From assembly GCA_018340805.1 (NCBI GenBank), contig JACMZG010001914.1, forward strand, positions 47,073,013 through 47,137,012: 64,000 nt of DNA, read 5' to 3'. The notes below the pieces were generated by a model. The model did no database searches and was not told the DNA's origin. It saw nothing but the letters and a program-made list of their open reading frames with translations. Shown piece by piece: positions 47,250-60,104 of the stretch; within the stretch, counting starts at the first letter, position 1; each line of letters opens with the position of its first letter. A program made the translations under genes and the position numbers. The stretch is from Microvelia longipes. Taxonomy: Eukaryota; Arthropoda; Insecta; Hemiptera; Veliidae.

Positions 47250-48120
47250 TCTCACACAAAATGTCGTCTGTTTCGTTACATCTAACTCATCAGAGTGCCG
47301 ACAGAGCCTGAACTCACTCTGATCTTCAATTAAAATTTCGAAGAATATAATGTGAAGTAATAACCAGAGACAAGAGTGCCAAAATCAAGCAAAACATTTA
47401 TCATTTGTAATACTGAGTTTTTTAAAAAAAAATTGCTGACGCAATATAATTGTGCAAGACACATCTAGGAAACGTAACAAGCAAAATGCAATTTTGCATC
47501 TAGGATGTGTTCCATCATTCGACATTCGTCATCATTGATGGCTCGACATAATGTCATGTCCCACTCTGTTTTGTAATGTCTAACTCATAATCTAACTCGT
47601 CTAACTAATTCGTCTCTGTTAAATACTTCACTTTACAATCTTCGGAAATTTAATTGTAATTTTTCAATTTTAAAGGTCAGAGTGAGTTCAGGCTCTGTCG
47701 GCGCACTGATGAGTTAGACGTAACTAAACAGAGTGGGACTTGGCATTATGTCGAGCCATCAATGATGACGAATGATGACAGTTCCCAGATATAGCATTGC
47801 ATTATGCTTGTTATATTTACTAGGTGTCCCTCGCACAATTATATTGTCATAAGGTGAAGTATTTACCAGAAACGAGCGATGCTCTCTTAACGCCATCATG
47901 CAACAAAATATATATTATTTGGTACTACCGAGTTTTGCAAAACACAAATACTTAACATAATAGAATGGCTCGACATGTCACTATGTTGAGCCATCAATGA
48001 TGACGAATGTCAAATGATAGAACAGTTCCCAGATGTAGCATTGCATTTAGCTTAATACATTTCCTAAGTGTCTCTCAAACAATTATATTATGTCAACTAT
48101 TTATGTTTTACAAAACTTAG
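47250..48120. repeat. Modular repeat family in direct and inverted units
   Basis: At least three units made of the blocks also found at 11730-12100. Plus-oriented blocks lie at 47290-47580 (gtgccgacagagcctgaact, ccatcattcgacattcgtca, ttgatggctcgacataatgt). A minus-oriented unit lies at 47640-47860 (the same blocks complemented). Further partial units run to 48120 (gctctcttaacgccatcatg, tactaccgagttttgcaaaa, tgtcaactatttatgtttta). The 47425-47580 and 47725-47860 pieces can fold back on each other. No protein is encoded. It could be a foldback transposon or a complex satellite unit. Confidence 0.78.
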
Positions 48121-48501
48121 CTATTATATTTGAATGCATTTCTAGTTCATAATGAAACTTGGTTGATAATCATGGATGAAAATTGACCTTAAAAATATAC
48201 CAAACCCTATCGTTTATATTTCTATACAAGATAATAAATTAATAAATACAAAAGGCAAATCAGTGTGATTTTTTCAGAACCCTTTATGCGATTCAATGAG
48301 TAACTGTTTATTTTTGATATAAGATACAATTTAATGAGTACGTGTTTATCTTCAGGATACAATGTAATTAGTGCCTTATTATTTAAGATAACCAATAGTC
48401 TCAAAGACAGGGGGTGACTCAAAGCTAATCTGCATAATTTAAAAAAAAAATAAAATGGTTCTTAAACCAAAATAAAAGCATACAATAAATTCCTAAAAAA
48501 T

Positions 48502-48738
48502 GAGTTAAGTCAAACACATATTTCTAGTTTTAAGTAAGTTTATGTTACTTACTTTGGTACTCTATTTCTAGAGGGAGCTCAGTCTACTTACTGAACCTTA
48601 GGAATTTATTGTATGATTCCTAAGGTTCAGTAAGTAGACTGAGCTCCCTCTAGAAAATGAGTACCAAAGTAAGTAACATAAACTTACACAAGTAAGTTAA
48701 GTAGTAACATAACTAGGAATATGTGTTTGACTTAACTC
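48502..48738. repeat. Long hairpin (arms about 105-120 bp)
   Basis: Left arm 48502-48605 and right arm 48616-48738 are complementary, with about 20 extra bases in the right arm; the loop is 10 bases. The inner 65 bp, from gttacttactttggtac to accttaggaat, are nearly perfect (one mismatch near ctatttc/attttc). It would form a strong cruciform or RNA hairpin. It may be a MITE or a hairpin-RNA source. Confidence 0.85.
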
Positions 48739-49009
48739 AGTAATGTATCTATTGTTATATAAATTATTGCTTGACTCAAGGGGTGTTAAATGTAATGTCG
48801 ATTTTTTTAAAATTTTTTGGGACTCATTGTGACTAAAACCAAAACATTTTATGAAAAAGTGAGTACCACAATGTTTAGTATTCAAATGGAACTTCTTCTA
48901 GTTTATAAAGGAGCACTAAAAGAAGGTAAATCGAAAATAGTTGTAGCCTGTTCAAGACATTTGAAACGTCAGAGCTTTAACTTTCATATTCGCCAAAGGC
49001 AATAAATCG

Positions 49010-52000
49010 TATTCCTTGGAGAAGAAACTGAGTTGAAAAGAATGATACATTACTAATAAATTCATATTCACTGCAACATTGGTAAAAAAAACCAACGTAT
49101 ATTAAAAATACCACTGCTATTATGATATTCTTATTTTCTTACCTACTCAAATGCCTTGGTTTCCCACGGCTATAAAAAGTTGCTATGAGGACCAAAACTA
49201 TAAAAATATATTGAATTAAAACAAGCAATGTTACAAGGTACTTTCTATAAACAATTATCTTTGTTATTTATTATTATTACTATAATTAGAACCTCTAACA
49301 ATCCGTCTTTCTTATATACGCGCATCTTTAAATGCTCCACCGGATACAGTTTCGATATTTTCTGTAGTCTTGACGTTTTGATGTTCGACGATAACTTTAG
49401 TAGCCCTTTGGAATTGAAGCGAAATTTGTCACAAAACTCATGGTCATGGACTAATTTAAAGTGTATAATGTCACTTATTTAATGTGTATCAAACTATTTA
49501 AAACATTAATGATTCTTAAAATCTATTGTAAATGAACTGAAGGTATTTTCTTTAAATAATTTGGCGCTGAATCAAATCAGATGATAAGTGATTCAGAGGC
49601 GATTCGGTGATATCATTCGGTTTATATCACTAAAAATATCATCCTTAATAGAACAAAATCTAAGTCAGTGGCAATGCTTATAGCTAACAGGCGAGAACTT
49701 CCTCGTCTGCACGTGCTGTAAACAGATTTGATTTTATGTGATTATAGCTACTATTGGATATATTATGCTCTGAACACTGCTTCTTTAACATTTTTGTAAT
49801 TTTTCACAAAATCTCAACAACGTTTGAGTCTAATATTGTTGAAAATATTTCCGTAAAAACTAACGGCCAAGGGGAAATAAAGTATCTATAAATCTTTTAC
49901 TCTCTGCACTATCGTTGCGAAAGTAACTTTTACTTATTTCAGAACTAAAAATATACACTTTACGTTTTGCCTGTCGGCTTGGGTTTTAAATATAGCTGAG
50001 ATAAAAAATAAATTTAGTTTAGCTTCATTCATGATTGATAACACAATTTAAGTATTCTCACAAAATATAAATTTCTTAAAAAATTGCATGATTATTATTT
50101 GATCATGAAAATAGGTGTGTACCCCACTGTAAATTTATGTAGTTTGTACAAATTGTTCCATGATTCCAAGTATGCTATTTATATAACAGGCACCCTTAAC
50201 CTAAAATATCTTGTTAACAGATAAATCATGCGGCATCTTAGTTTCGAAGTATTCAACCTCAAGAAGTAGCAACCCAGGACTGGAATTAAATTAGTCTCTC
50301 ATATGCAATACCCCCTTAATCTAAGTCCGACATTCATGGAATTGTAACTCTATACTCCGATAAGCCTTTGGTCCCATAGATCTCTCGAAAGACAAGGCAA
50401 GGCTGTTGTTATCTCTTTAGAGTTCACGGATAAGTTTTTCGTGTACTATAAGCTGTTTCTGAGTTTTCTCGTCCAAGTTAGAGGTAATAACACACACACT
50501 TGTCTCTATTTTAACTTTTCAAAGAAGAACTTAAAGCACGATGATGCATCATAAAACAACTGACTTCAGCAAAATTCGGAATTTCCATTACAATGAAACA
50601 GGTGTTTCCACTTTTAACTGGTTGTTAACAAAATAATCGGGATCAAAACTAAAATTTAGACTTGTATTACTTAGTGTTACGTCACGTGATATCTCGATAC
50701 CAAAACACCCTCATCTTACAAGCTTTATCCTTCTTTACCTCTTTCGTTAGTCGAAATGTTTATAATCTTGCCAGATAATTTCCACCTAAAATACTTCAAA
50801 GATTCTACAGTAGTTTTTTTTCTTTTTAATCTAAATTTTCTTTAGGATTAATATTTTGTGTTCCTTTTGTAAATAATTTTGATTATTTTCAACGAAAAAT
50901 GGTAATAAAAAAGAAAATAATTTTCCAAGGATACATCACAGATAAATCTTATTAAACTTTACCTTGAAGCGGATTTCACGAGGAAATTCCTCGTCTATGA
51001 GGTTTTAATGGAGGATTTTCGAATTACAGAAGTAAAAGGGGTGGAAGGATTGAATGTGTTAATTTTTACTTTTAATGAGCAACTCTAAAACATTTAAAAT
51101 TTTAAGCCAACAATTTATAAGTTATGAAAATCAACAGTCTCGTATAATTGTACTATAAACCTACTTTTAGGTTTTTATTACTCTTTGCGTGGTAAAAATA
51201 TATTTAATTTGGCAAACTGAGACTGTGCACTTACTAAAGTCAGCCAAGAAGTCACAATAATATGAGATAAAATGTCACGTATAGGAACATCCGTTGTTAC
51301 GAACGTTAATCAACTAGGGAGGAATAGAGGTAAAAGCACTGGAGGAAAGCTTTATCTACTGCATATCAATAGGATAAGTTATGTTCAAGCACAAGACGAT
51401 TTTAGAACAATCTTCAATCCCTTCTGCTACTCTACTTCTAGACACCTGTTAGAAAAGTTAATGATTTACTCCTAAAAAATAATGTCTACATTAGAGAGAC
51501 AGATAGACTCATATTTACGGGTTATGAGTCTTTTCTCAAGGAAGGAGAAAAGACAGGGTAGAGAAGGAGGGGGATTTTCTATTGTTATTGAGAGATGGGA
51601 AATTTATTTATAAACGCATTTATATGAATTCATTTATATTTCTTACACGGATCATAATTTGCTTGGTATAAAACATTAAGATAGAGTTTTTTTTACAAAT
51701 ACCTTGTAAAGCACGTGTAAATCCATTTGTGAAACCTTGAGGATGACTTTGCGAAAGAAAATATTAAAAAAGAAGCCTTTCTCCAAGAGATCATTATATA
51801 CTTTGACGAGGAAAATTTTTTCATGATAAAATATTTTATCAGGGCTAAGAGGAAGAAAGAATTACAATTTGAAAGAGCGTTTTGCCCTTAGTAGCATAAT
51901 GTTACGTTTTGTTTACACAGCATAAACCTTACATAACATTGACAGGTTACCTTTATAAGTCATGAGCCTAGTTTTACCTACAGAATTACTTACAAGCTTA

Positions 52001-52590
52001 ACCTTACATACACTTAAAATACAGAAACATATTATTTTACTGAAGTCATTTAGCTCGTGTTACTTTCCTTATGTTTTAATTTCTACTTCATATTGATAGA
52101 GTACCTTTACATTAAGAAATTTACGCCTAAGCAGCATTTTACGAACAGAAATTCATACAAAATTACCTCCACTCACGTCAATTTAAACCTCAAAGAAAAT
52201 TAATCTTATATTAACACTTTTCATAAACCAACCTATCTTAACAACTTCAGAAAGGTAAGAACAACTACACAAATTTCTACATTCACCAAAGTAATTATGC
52301 AAGAAACCTCATGTATAGGGAAAAGTGATATATCAACTAGCAAGTAGGCCATGTTGTTGGGCCTTCTTTCTTAACTCCCTTAGATAGAAGATTAGATGAT
52401 AGTGTTTTTCTTTGTTATTCCTAGATTAGCAGCTACTTTTTGCGTCTAATTAACAGAAGAGGTTCTACTAAAGTTTCTATAGCATTAACTCGAAATAACA
52501 CGAGTCTCACTCCCAAAACTGATTTCTTGCTCTGGAAACCAGAAAGGCAGAAATATATATTATACATATTTAATACATATCAGTTATAAA
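49010..52590. other. AT-rich stretch without recognisable gene
   Basis: About 3.5 kb with several short frames (84 codons at 49228-49482, 67 codons at 51272-51475), none with recognisable motifs. No repeat matching others in the window was noticed. Confidence 0.4.
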
Positions 52591-52594
52591 TTTA

Positions 52595-52765
52595 GCCTTT
52601 AACCAGATTCGCAGAGGGATTGGTGTTTAGTTCATCGCAGAGGATTGGAACTACCGGCTTAACGTCCCTTTCGAAGGACGGCACATGAAAGGATTTTCAT
52701 TCCTCCCATAAAATGAAAAAGGCCCTCCCGGGATCGAACCCGGTCAGCCTGGGGACACGTATTAA
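52595..52765 (-). repeat. tRNA-like dispersed repeat
   Basis: On the minus strand: gaccgggttcgatcccggga (a B-box-like GGTTCGATCCC), gggcctttttcattttatgg, tccttcgaaagggacgttaa and gccggtagttcc. Sequences with cgaaagggacgttaagcc are familiar as arthropod dispersed repeats. It is not a tRNA gene: no acceptor or anticodon arms can be paired. A short related piece (ttaaccagattc, gaaccgggtttcgaa) lies at 53167-53200. Confidence 0.6.
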
Positions 52766-53399
52766 CCATTTACAAACGAACAAAACCTTGCATACAAAAG
52801 GATGAACAAAAGTTACCTATTATAAAGTATAAACAAATGTAAACACTAGAGTAACCATATGAAGATGACCTAAAAAAGAAACATATGGAAATTTTAAGCA
52901 CAAAGCGAAATTACACTTAGTTATTGACGACAGACAACTACAGGTGTCATGGGTGTGTCATTACATTACACACCCCATCTGGCTGAACAGCAAGCCAGTC
53001 TTGGGTATATTTCAATTCGGTGTACTCCAGATACTATAGTGTTGCTTGGGCATGTGGTGTTGCTGGGGGAAGGTAGTACTGGTTTTAAACATTTTTGTGT
53101 CATAGCATTAAACTACCTAATGGTATTAAAAAACTATTAGCACACTATGTGCCACTGTGGAGCAACTTAACCAGATTCCGTGAACCGGGTTTCGAAACTC
53201 CCATCTCAGCAACTTAGCTCTTCAGAATACCAAGCATTCCGCTTAAGACCGCATGACATTTCTATACAGAAAAATGCCACCATAGTCGCTCTATTGGTAA
53301 TGCATCCTTTAAATGCTCTATGCTTTTGGGATAAGACAGTCGTAACGATTTCTAATATAATATGATATGTCTAAAGTCTTAACAACCATATTCACCCGA

Positions 53400-55080
53400 T
53401 GATACTGCCCTGTATTTAACTATAGTCTAATATGCAAGGTGTGCTAAGAGAGCCCCGCATATGGAAATCATTATCATGCTAGCATGTCATATTTACTATG
53501 GTGATCCCAAAAGAAATTTATAGGACCATGAGCAAGTTTGAAATATTATATAAGAAGCACATTGATTATTAAACAGACTTAAAAATGAAAATATTTTAGA
53601 GAAACAGCTGCAGTAAAATCCATATTTTAATTTAAAAACGATTAAAGAATATTCCTGTTGTACATAAACTTGGCCAAAATAATATTTTTAACATTGCCTA
53701 AGTTTATTTAGGCCAAACCTTTTTGTATCCATAAATAGGTCTGAATCATATACATTCACGAGTAAAGCATAGAATTGGACAGTTTTATAGCCTAAACAAA
53801 GCCTACAAAATGCTGCCTAGCTACTAATTCCTATGTAGTATGAAAATACCGATATTATTCCTTATTTTTTAACATCTAAGCTAAAATTGATAACTTAAGA
53901 GAGAAAATAATGGCGCTATTAATCACCTAACTGAATTACCCTTTAAAAAAAGTGAGAGCCAACTCTTAAAAAACTCTCATAAACCTTGAATATAGAAGCC
54001 TTGCCAAACGTATTAAACTTAAATAATAAAGAGTTTAAACAATTTTAGGGAGATTAAATAATCATAATTATACCTTGATATGAACATAACTAGCCAATTA
54101 TGAATTCAAGCATAATAATAAACATAAAAAAACAATTTTAAGCGTAAAATCTCGATAAAAGAGCTAACCACTGGTGTAAACAGTATAATAATAATTTTCC
54201 ATACACCCTGACACAATATTAAGTTTTCTTATAAAATTTAATTATTTTTCTACGATGATTTCGCACTAAAAATAAAACATACCATTTGATTGAGTAACGT
54301 GCATGCATATGCTTGTTTCTATTTTTCTTAATAATTGGGTCTGGAGTCAATAAAAGATCAAGACCGCCTTAATACAGCCTCTTCTTTTTGAACTCTCTAT
54401 CATGATGTACATGATTTGTCCATGGTCGCCACTAAATTTTTTAAGATATATTTCAAAACCTTCTAGGCGTTTATGTCAAGGACTCTCTCATTTTCTTTCT
54501 CCTGGTCGTTCTTATTCCTTTGTATCATTATTTGAGTCCTTCTAAAAGAATGATTATGAGTTACATGTTTCACTATACAGAGCATGTTTGTGTAACCCAA
54601 CATACTACAAGCAACTCAAGATTCTTTAATAAGCAGATAATATCTGGCAGATCACATCACTTTTCTTGAAATACCTTAAACTCCAGAAAAATGCAAAATA
54701 TCCATAAGACATTCTGAAAAACTCCAGAGATACTTTGTAAAGAAACTGTTGTTTTTACCGAGACATTCCTCCTAAATTTCTCATTGATATAATTTAATAT
54801 TTTTCGCTTTCATCGGTGCAATTTTGACCATCCTTTTCAAGTTAGTGATAAAATTTTCACTTTATGACAAAGGCTTCTACACTCACTGTTGCACCAGTAA
54901 CTCAGTGTTACGACTTAAAAGTTCTAATGACGAATTGAGCGAAATAACACTGTATTACAGCTATCCTGGTATTGGTATTACTATTCATAATAAGTGAATA
55001 TTTAAATTGTCATTTCAAACAAATGTCTCCCCAGTTTAACGGTGGATATATTATATAGGAAATATGTTGATACATAGAAT
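53400..55080. other. AT-rich stretch without recognisable gene
   Basis: No feature is recognised here. Confidence 0.4.
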
Positions 55081-55103
55081 AAATATTTATTTATTTGTTT
55101 CAG

Positions 55104-55145
55104 GTGGAAAATGCTATTACAATATCCTAAATTAAACCAGGGAAA
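55104..55145 (+). other. Candidate micro-exon, 42 nt
   Basis: A T-rich acceptor (tttatttgtttcag) directly precedes, and a consensus donor (gtaagtat) directly follows, a 42-nt stretch that is open in its second frame (WKMLLQYPKLNQ). Its length is a multiple of three. This is only a splice-site pattern. Such pairs occur by chance in AT-rich DNA, and no neighbouring exon was identified. Confidence 0.15.
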
Positions 55146-56672
55146 GTAAGTATAGCCTTTCATTATCCCTCTTGGGTGGGTTTCTTTTTCTTATTTTTCT
55201 TACTGTAATGTTTTCAGATTTCAATATGTAATATGATATTGCTAACTGTTATGAAAGAATTCATAAAGTTTAGAACTTAACATAATTAATGTCACTCACA
55301 ATGGAAAATTGCTGTGAATTTAAAAGATATAATAAATTGAATGCACTTCTGACAATAAAGGCTTCGAATTGAGATCTAATAATTCCACTAGAACTTGAAG
55401 AGGTCATAATATTTAACATGTATTAAATCACCTACACCTCTATATCTAAACCTAATCGAGTTAATTGATCAAACCAATTAATCAAATTAATTAATTTAAT
55501 TTGTTAGAGATCACTTAGAAAAGCAAAATTCCCGCAAGATCTCCCATTACATTTAAATTTCTGTTACATAAAAAGAGTAACAGAAACCACACCTATTATT
55601 CGAAACAATTTGATGCTGTTATCATGGTTTTATAGGAAAACTTCGTAGAATTTCAAGTTGAACGCTAATAGCGTTATTAATTCTAAGAGCTTAACTAAAA
55701 ACAATCCATACAACTTAATATATTGGGCTTTTGTAAGTGTTCAATAAATACCAATAACTTAAAGTGAGCATACATATTACTTTTGAAATTTGTAACTAAA
55801 ATGAGTTTGATACACTTTCAAAAGTATTCGCGTTGTAGTTTGTAGATAAAACATTTTCAAAATATTAAAGTTTTAGGATGAAAGTTCACTTGTTTGTGTT
55901 AAGTATTCCCTAGCTGAATGTTAAGATAAGAAAACTTTTGCAATGGGACTTTAAAATCTGTAATTTTCAGCTGAACTACTTTATATGCTGTGGTCGATAG
56001 AGGGAGAGGTTATTTTCAGGGCCATACCTTATCTTTAGGCAGAATACCGTAGTACAAAACTAATTACCTAAATAAACTAAGCTCGTGCACTAGAAAATTA
56101 ATTAATTCAGTGAGAACATCGATGTAAAACAACCTTTCTTAAAAATAAGCCAATTTTTCATTAAATTTGTGTCCAGGAAACAATTTCAACCAACATTTAA
56201 TAATTCATAAAAACTTAGAAGTTATGCCTACGAAAATGGCGATTATGTAGAAGCATTCTGAGGGTGATATTTAGAAAACTTACTTCAGTCAGAATATATG
56301 AAAATTGTTATGAGGAGAGGAATTATTATTTTTCCTTAGTATTCTTACGAATTGGAAATAATTTTTATTTACTTTCAAGCAATTTTTTATATCAGGGAAA
56401 AAGCGCGACGGCCTCAAGAAAGGGGGTGGCGCCAGATCATACTATAAGATTCGTGTACACTACTTGAGCCTCTTTAACATCAGACGGAATATTAGGTCGT
56501 GAAGTCTAGCCACCATGTTCCTGGGTTCATCAAGTGCGGGACTGACCAACTCGTTTGATGAGCCGATTAAAAAAAATTGAAAACCTTGAGGTAAAACCCC
56601 TATTATACGCTTACTACGAAATACCATCGGGTATTGCTGTTTTTGCGTAACTCATTGATTCAACCACAGACC

Positions 56673-56765
56673 TAGCACATTGACAGCTAATTAGCCGTCA
56701 ATGTGCTAATTAAAAAAAAAATTAAAAAACGCCTCACTGATAAAAAAAATTTTATCAGTGAGGCG
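56673..56765. repeat. Two adjacent perfect hairpins
   Basis: 56673-56708 is a 12-bp perfect stem (tagcacattgac). 56730-56765 is a 16-bp perfect stem (cgcctcactgataaaa, 4-base loop). An A-rich linker separates them. Confidence 0.8.
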
Positions 56766-57210
56766 GTGGCTTCTCCTACCTCTCTCTTCTGCAGCTTCTT
56801 GTCAAAAGCTCCAGGTAGGATGGAGAGGTTAGAAACATCATCAAGGTTGCATCGTGGCCAATAATAAATGCGTGCATAAGCAATCTAAAAACTCTACAAA
56901 CAAAGAATCAATCCGTGACGTCACGTCCTTTTGCATTTTACATTTCAAATGCTCATTAAATGGCATAACTCTTCCATTCAGTCGTTTCTAATTTTCCAGG
57001 AGTTAAAATCAAAATATATTTTCAATCAGATTTTACATAAATATAAATGCTTTTTTCTATTTATAAAGTCAGATACGGTTATAGTATCAAATCTCATTTT
57101 GGAAAAACAGTTTCATTTTGGCTCTATCATGAAATATTGTAAAAAGAGAAAATTAGACATTTTTATCTAAAGACAGATATCTAAATCAGAGATTATATAA
57201 TCTTTGTCTT

Positions 57211-57223
57211 ACCCCCCCCCCTC
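57211..57223. repeat. Poly-C run
   Basis: About ten to twelve consecutive C in otherwise AT-rich DNA, flanked by short A runs. Confidence 0.8.
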
Positions 57224-57894
57224 ATAAAAAAAGAATAATAAATAAATAGGACTTTGCTAAAGTCCAGAATGAATAAAGATTGAATAAAATCTAAATAAAA
57301 TCACAATGACAAAAATTCATATTTTTTTACGGAATTCAATTATTTTTATTGATTGGTCATTTCAAATACAGCGTCGCCTTCATAAAGTCATTTATTTAAT
57401 AAATTATTGCTCCCCACGCCACAAATTTCATCAAGTTATGGGCCAAGTCAGAAAAAATCAAACTGAATTCTGTATTGGAGAGTCTTAAAAGAACAAATTA
57501 ATTAAGATTTAATTACGTTTATTATTTTTTATTACTTAAGAAAAATGTTAATCAGTTCTTCTTAGAAATTCTAATAACAAATTATTGGTAGTCAGCAATT
57601 ACCATTTTTATAATAATTAAAAATATTAATTAAAAAAATTATGATAATAATTTAATAAAAATAAAAAAAATATACAAAACAAACCCATATTTTTTTACTT
57701 ATTAAATAAGATTATAAGAAACATGAAAAACAGTAAAAATTCTGTCGCGGAGGTCTGCAAGCCGGGCGAATTTTGATTGATATGCGCGCATTCTTCCTTA
57801 TTTCCTTATTTATCCCATATATTATATACTACACGGCACAACATGTTAATAATTAAAAGCTCCGCATATGCTACTTTTTAGTGCATTTTAAATG

Positions 57895-57896
<2 letters not shown>

Positions 57897-57975
<79 letters not shown>
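57897..57975. repeat. (AT)n microsatellite
   Basis: Nearly 80 bp of uninterrupted alternating AT. Confidence 0.97.
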
Positions 57976-57976
<1 letters not shown>

Positions 57977-57989
57977 TCTATTCATAAAG

Positions 57990-58570
57990 ACAAAATATAC
58001 ATAAACACATAGAAATAGAAACACGGGACGATGCACGATGATCAGCTACCGAAGAGCACTTCTTGAAATCGGAAAGGGAATGGCTATGGTGACTTGTTAA
58101 AGGTAGTTTAAAGGTCAAGCTTTAGACGACCAAAATTTATACTCTGACCCACAGACTTTAGCGTGGCCACAAACGCTCCCCTCGCCAGAGTCTACAGTTA
58201 TGACGTTAGAAGATCTGAGATGACAGGTATGTGAAGATCATAGGAGATATGATACCGCTATAGTTAAATGAGGCAGATGTAGGATGAAGTCAGTAGATGA
58301 AAGTTGAACTAATCGGATGCTGACGATAGAGAGTAAGACGTAAACATATACAAAAGATTAAAGATGACAAAACCAAAGATTAAAGATAATTTAAGAGCGA
58401 AGAGGTAACAACAGGTGGTGAAAAAAACAAACACACATACACTTGAAGAAAAACAGTAAGGTCTCATTGAGTCAGGTCACATAATATATAAGAAAACTAA
58501 AGTCGCACGGCGATCATATAAAACTTTATTCATAAAGAGTGCTCATAAACTCTACCTTCGGTATAATTGG
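57990..58570. other. Purine-rich stretch of mixed composition, no gene
   Basis: More balanced base composition than its flanks, with many gatga/agatga motifs (58190-58400), and the block catataaaactttattcat near 58520. No coding frame or known repeat is identified. It may be an old transposon. Confidence 0.35.
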
Positions 58571-59123
58571 GATCTAGTAAGACACATGTTTAGTATCCTG
58601 TAAATATTTTCTACTTTAAGTTCAACATTTTTAAGTTGTACTGTATATTATTTTATATGTATTTATTTAATAAAATGTGTTAAAAATTATTCTTTATGAC
58701 ATGCATTTTCCCAAATTTTATTTTTAGGATCTTATTTATTCACATGATATTTTGGGTATTGTTCGTCAACAACAATTTTTTCTATTTATAATCTCTGTAA
58801 GGAAAAAAGTAATGGAAAAAAACTAGCTAGAAAAATAGATAAAATTTGTCTTTATTTTGTTTCATCTTGTCAGAGGATTCGTTAAAAACATTTTCGCTCG
58901 CTACAATGGGTTTTCTTAGTAAAAATGTTGTTAAAGAGAAATTGTTCTCACATATTTTCTTTTCTTAACTTTTTCAATTTACTTGACTTTTTGGCGAATG
59001 TTTTGGTAAAAAACAACACAGGAATAATCATTTCTTGAAAAATGATTGCTTTAAAATGTAAGGATTTGTCATGATGACAATTCAAATTTATAATAATATA
59101 TAATTATTAACATAGCTAAGAAT

Positions 59124-59725
59124 GAAGATTTAAGTCTTCCGGTGGTGACCGCGTCAATGCAGATGAAGAATCCGACGTTTCGCTTCCACTGTGGGAGGCA
59201 TCTTCAGGGATGTAGGACATCATGGATAGAAACACATTTCTCTACAAAACTGAACTGAAGATGGAGACGATGCAGGCCCTATTTATACCTGTCTCTGACC
59301 TTGTCTTCAAGGACGAAGATTATAGCCATGAGAAGGGATAATAGGGTTCGACGGTCCAGTATGACGTAATCCACTTGAAGGTCTGGTTGATGAACTGGCT
59401 AATGGGGGATTTCCGTGGGATGAAGTAATCGGTGGCTGGGTGCTGCGTGACGTAGTAGAGGGATGAGATTGGCTAAGGGAATTATCTGAAACACGTAGTG
59501 AAGAAATAAGCGGTGTCCAAGTGTTGGAAATCTTCGTTCTTGTCTCTCATTATCGCTGGTTGATGACTGTTCGTAACGACGGATGGTAGCCGTCGTTACG
59601 AACGGCTCTCATCATACGAACTCTCTCTTGTAGCCGTCGGATTCTTCATCTACATTGACGCGGTCACCACCGGAAGACCTAAATCTTCATGACAATAACC
59701 GCGGAAGCCTACGCAGTTTATTATT
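59124..59725. mobile_element. 602-bp Penelope-like insertion with inverted ends
   Basis: The inverted ends contain tcttccggtggtgaccgcgt and gatgaagaatccgacg on the left (59133-59178) and the complement on the right (59633-59690). GCTAAGAAT flanks the unit at 59115-59123 and 59726-59734. On the minus strand the left end holds CTGAAGA (59207-59201), a cctcccac...gtggaag stem region and GAAACGTC (59181-59174), again the hammerhead-like order with one change in CTGATGA. The interior is GC-richer than the flanks (for example gtgggatgaagtaatcggtg) but has no long frame. The right flank before the duplication is an ATT-rich tail. Confidence 0.75.
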
Positions 59726-60054
59726 GCTAAGAATATTATAATTTCCAAAGGAAAGCTCTTCAGTGGATTCCATAAGAAATATTTACACTCAAATTCATAT
59801 ACGACAAAAAACATTATATAATATATCTCAAGTGGTAGTTATCCGTAAGGCCTACTTGTTAATTAATTATGATCTCTGCCATTATAGTCAACATCTTCCT
59901 CTCAACCAAATTATCTATGTCTCACTTAATCATTGTTATTATTCTGTTAAGAATATAAGTTTGGTAATAATGTTAAAATATTACTAATTAAAATCGGTGA
60001 AACTTGATTTTCGTAAATCACCATTTTAATGAACTGATTTTCTCAAAAGGTAAA

Positions 60055-60100
60055 TTATATACTCACACACACGCTTATACACACACACATACACACAAAA
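60055..60100. repeat. (CA)n-rich microsatellite
   Basis: actcacacacacgc and acacacacacatacacacac with short interruptions. Confidence 0.85.
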
Positions 60101-60104
60101 TTAC

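Noticed and set aside
52595..52765. tRNA gene on the minus strand
   Set aside because: Only a B-box-like stretch is present. No cloverleaf with acceptor and anticodon stems can be drawn; the rest matches a dispersed repeat.
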